This document shows positions 39,101-39,261 of a stretch of DNA of 39,261 nucleotides, piece after piece. Each line of letters starts with the position of its first letter. The first letter of the stretch is position 1. A program made the translations under genes and the position numbers. The notes beneath the pieces were generated by a model. It did no database searches, was not told the origin of the DNA, and saw nothing but the letters and a program-made list of their open reading frames with translations. The stretch lies in contig JAEURZ010000003.1 in the NCBI GenBank assembly GCA_016788905.1, positions 1 to 39,261 on the forward strand, in the 5' to 3' direction. The stretch comes from Elusimicrobiota bacterium (GTDB lineage Bacteria > Elusimicrobiota > Elusimicrobia > FEN-1173).

Positions 39101-39261
39101 ATGAGACTGGGTTTGCGGTTCACATTACTGATCACCAGTGCCATTGCCTTTACGGGAGCTGTTTTAATTGCGGGGTTTTTGAGAGTCGAACGCCGTTTTC
39201 TCATTGAGGAAGGACAGAAATCTCAACAAACGAACACGGAACACCTGGCCCATCTCTGTGC
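39101..39261 (+). CDS. Sensor histidine kinase, N-terminal part (cut by window end)
   Basis: 53 codons are visible and the frame is still open at the last base. The start is M-R-L-G-L-R-F-T-L-L with a membrane helix to about residue 26, then F-L-R-V-E-R-R-F-L-I-E-E-G and T-E-H-L-A-H-L-C. The complete kinase at 33131 has the same plan: helix, then Y-L-T-E-R-R-T-L-L, then M-A-D-H-L-A-Q-T-C. It is therefore taken as a paralogue. The kinase domain itself lies outside the window. A GTGGA stretch upstream is a weak ribosome site. Confidence 0.62.
   Translation, partial: MRLGLRFTLLITSAIAFTGAVLIAGFLRVERRFLIEEGQKSQQTNTEHLAHLC

Overview
The window looks like a chromosomal segment of a Gram-negative, didermic bacterium. 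The evidence is an OmpA-type lipoprotein, a PorV/UPF0164-like outer-membrane barrel, an RND exporter and a type IV prepilin. The combination of a prepilin gene, FG-GAP surface proteins and a PorV-like barrel fused to TPR-like helices would fit the Elusimicrobiota, but this is an impression from gene content and no marker here proves it. The first 5.9 kb are visibly poorer in GC and richer in AT codons than the rest.

Positions 1-5881 are the right end of a prophage, with all genes on the + strand: a tail spike/fibre ending in an S74 chaperone, a large tail protein with repeated carbohydrate-binding-like modules, small unknown genes, and a lysis module (coiled-coil holin-like protein, zinc-ribbon protein, N-acetylmuramoyl-L-alanine amidase, second small membrane protein, spanin-like protein). 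The prophage stops just beyond the 3' end of a tRNA-Leu(GAG) gene, a classic integration site. That tRNA lies downstream of pgk and secG on the - strand.

Positions 7.8-20.8 kb are a core iron and housekeeping region. An Rrf2/IscR-type regulator heads a tightly overlapping suf operon (sufC, sufB, sufD, a Rieske ferredoxin, sufS, sufU, sufT). It is followed by tRNA-Gly, an OmpA lipoprotein, a block of palindromic repeats abutting tRNA-Arg, and then fur, feoB and a DtxR-type regulator with a C-terminal FeoA-like domain. The fur promoter carries a good Fur box in its leader. A DEDDh exonuclease and a TerC-family membrane protein complete the run. Fe-S assembly and ferrous iron uptake therefore sit side by side, each under its own iron/Fe-S sensor.

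Positions 20.8-26.3 kb hold, on the - strand, a type IV prepilin and an apparent two-gene operon: an RND/MMPL exporter followed by a ThiF(E1-like)-nitroreductase fusion protein. A 97-bp direct repeat shows that the 3' end of a second ThiF-nitroreductase gene once lay on the other side of the prepilin gene. This is the best candidate for an undescribed biosynthesis/export system.

Positions 26.5-35.2 kb are a duplicated surface-protein locus. Unit 1 is an FG-GAP protein plus a decayed PorV-like gene interrupted by a 163-bp MITE-like element. Unit 2 is an FG-GAP protein broken by a G9 tract, followed without gaps by an intact PorV-TPR protein, a sensor histidine kinase and a response regulator. 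A small gene plus AbiEii-like nucleotidyltransferase pair follows. On the - strand come a glycosyltransferase and a zinc-ribbon-bearing sugar epimerase. The window ends inside a second sensor kinase of the same type, preceded by a dispersed repeat that is the empty counterpart of the MITE site.
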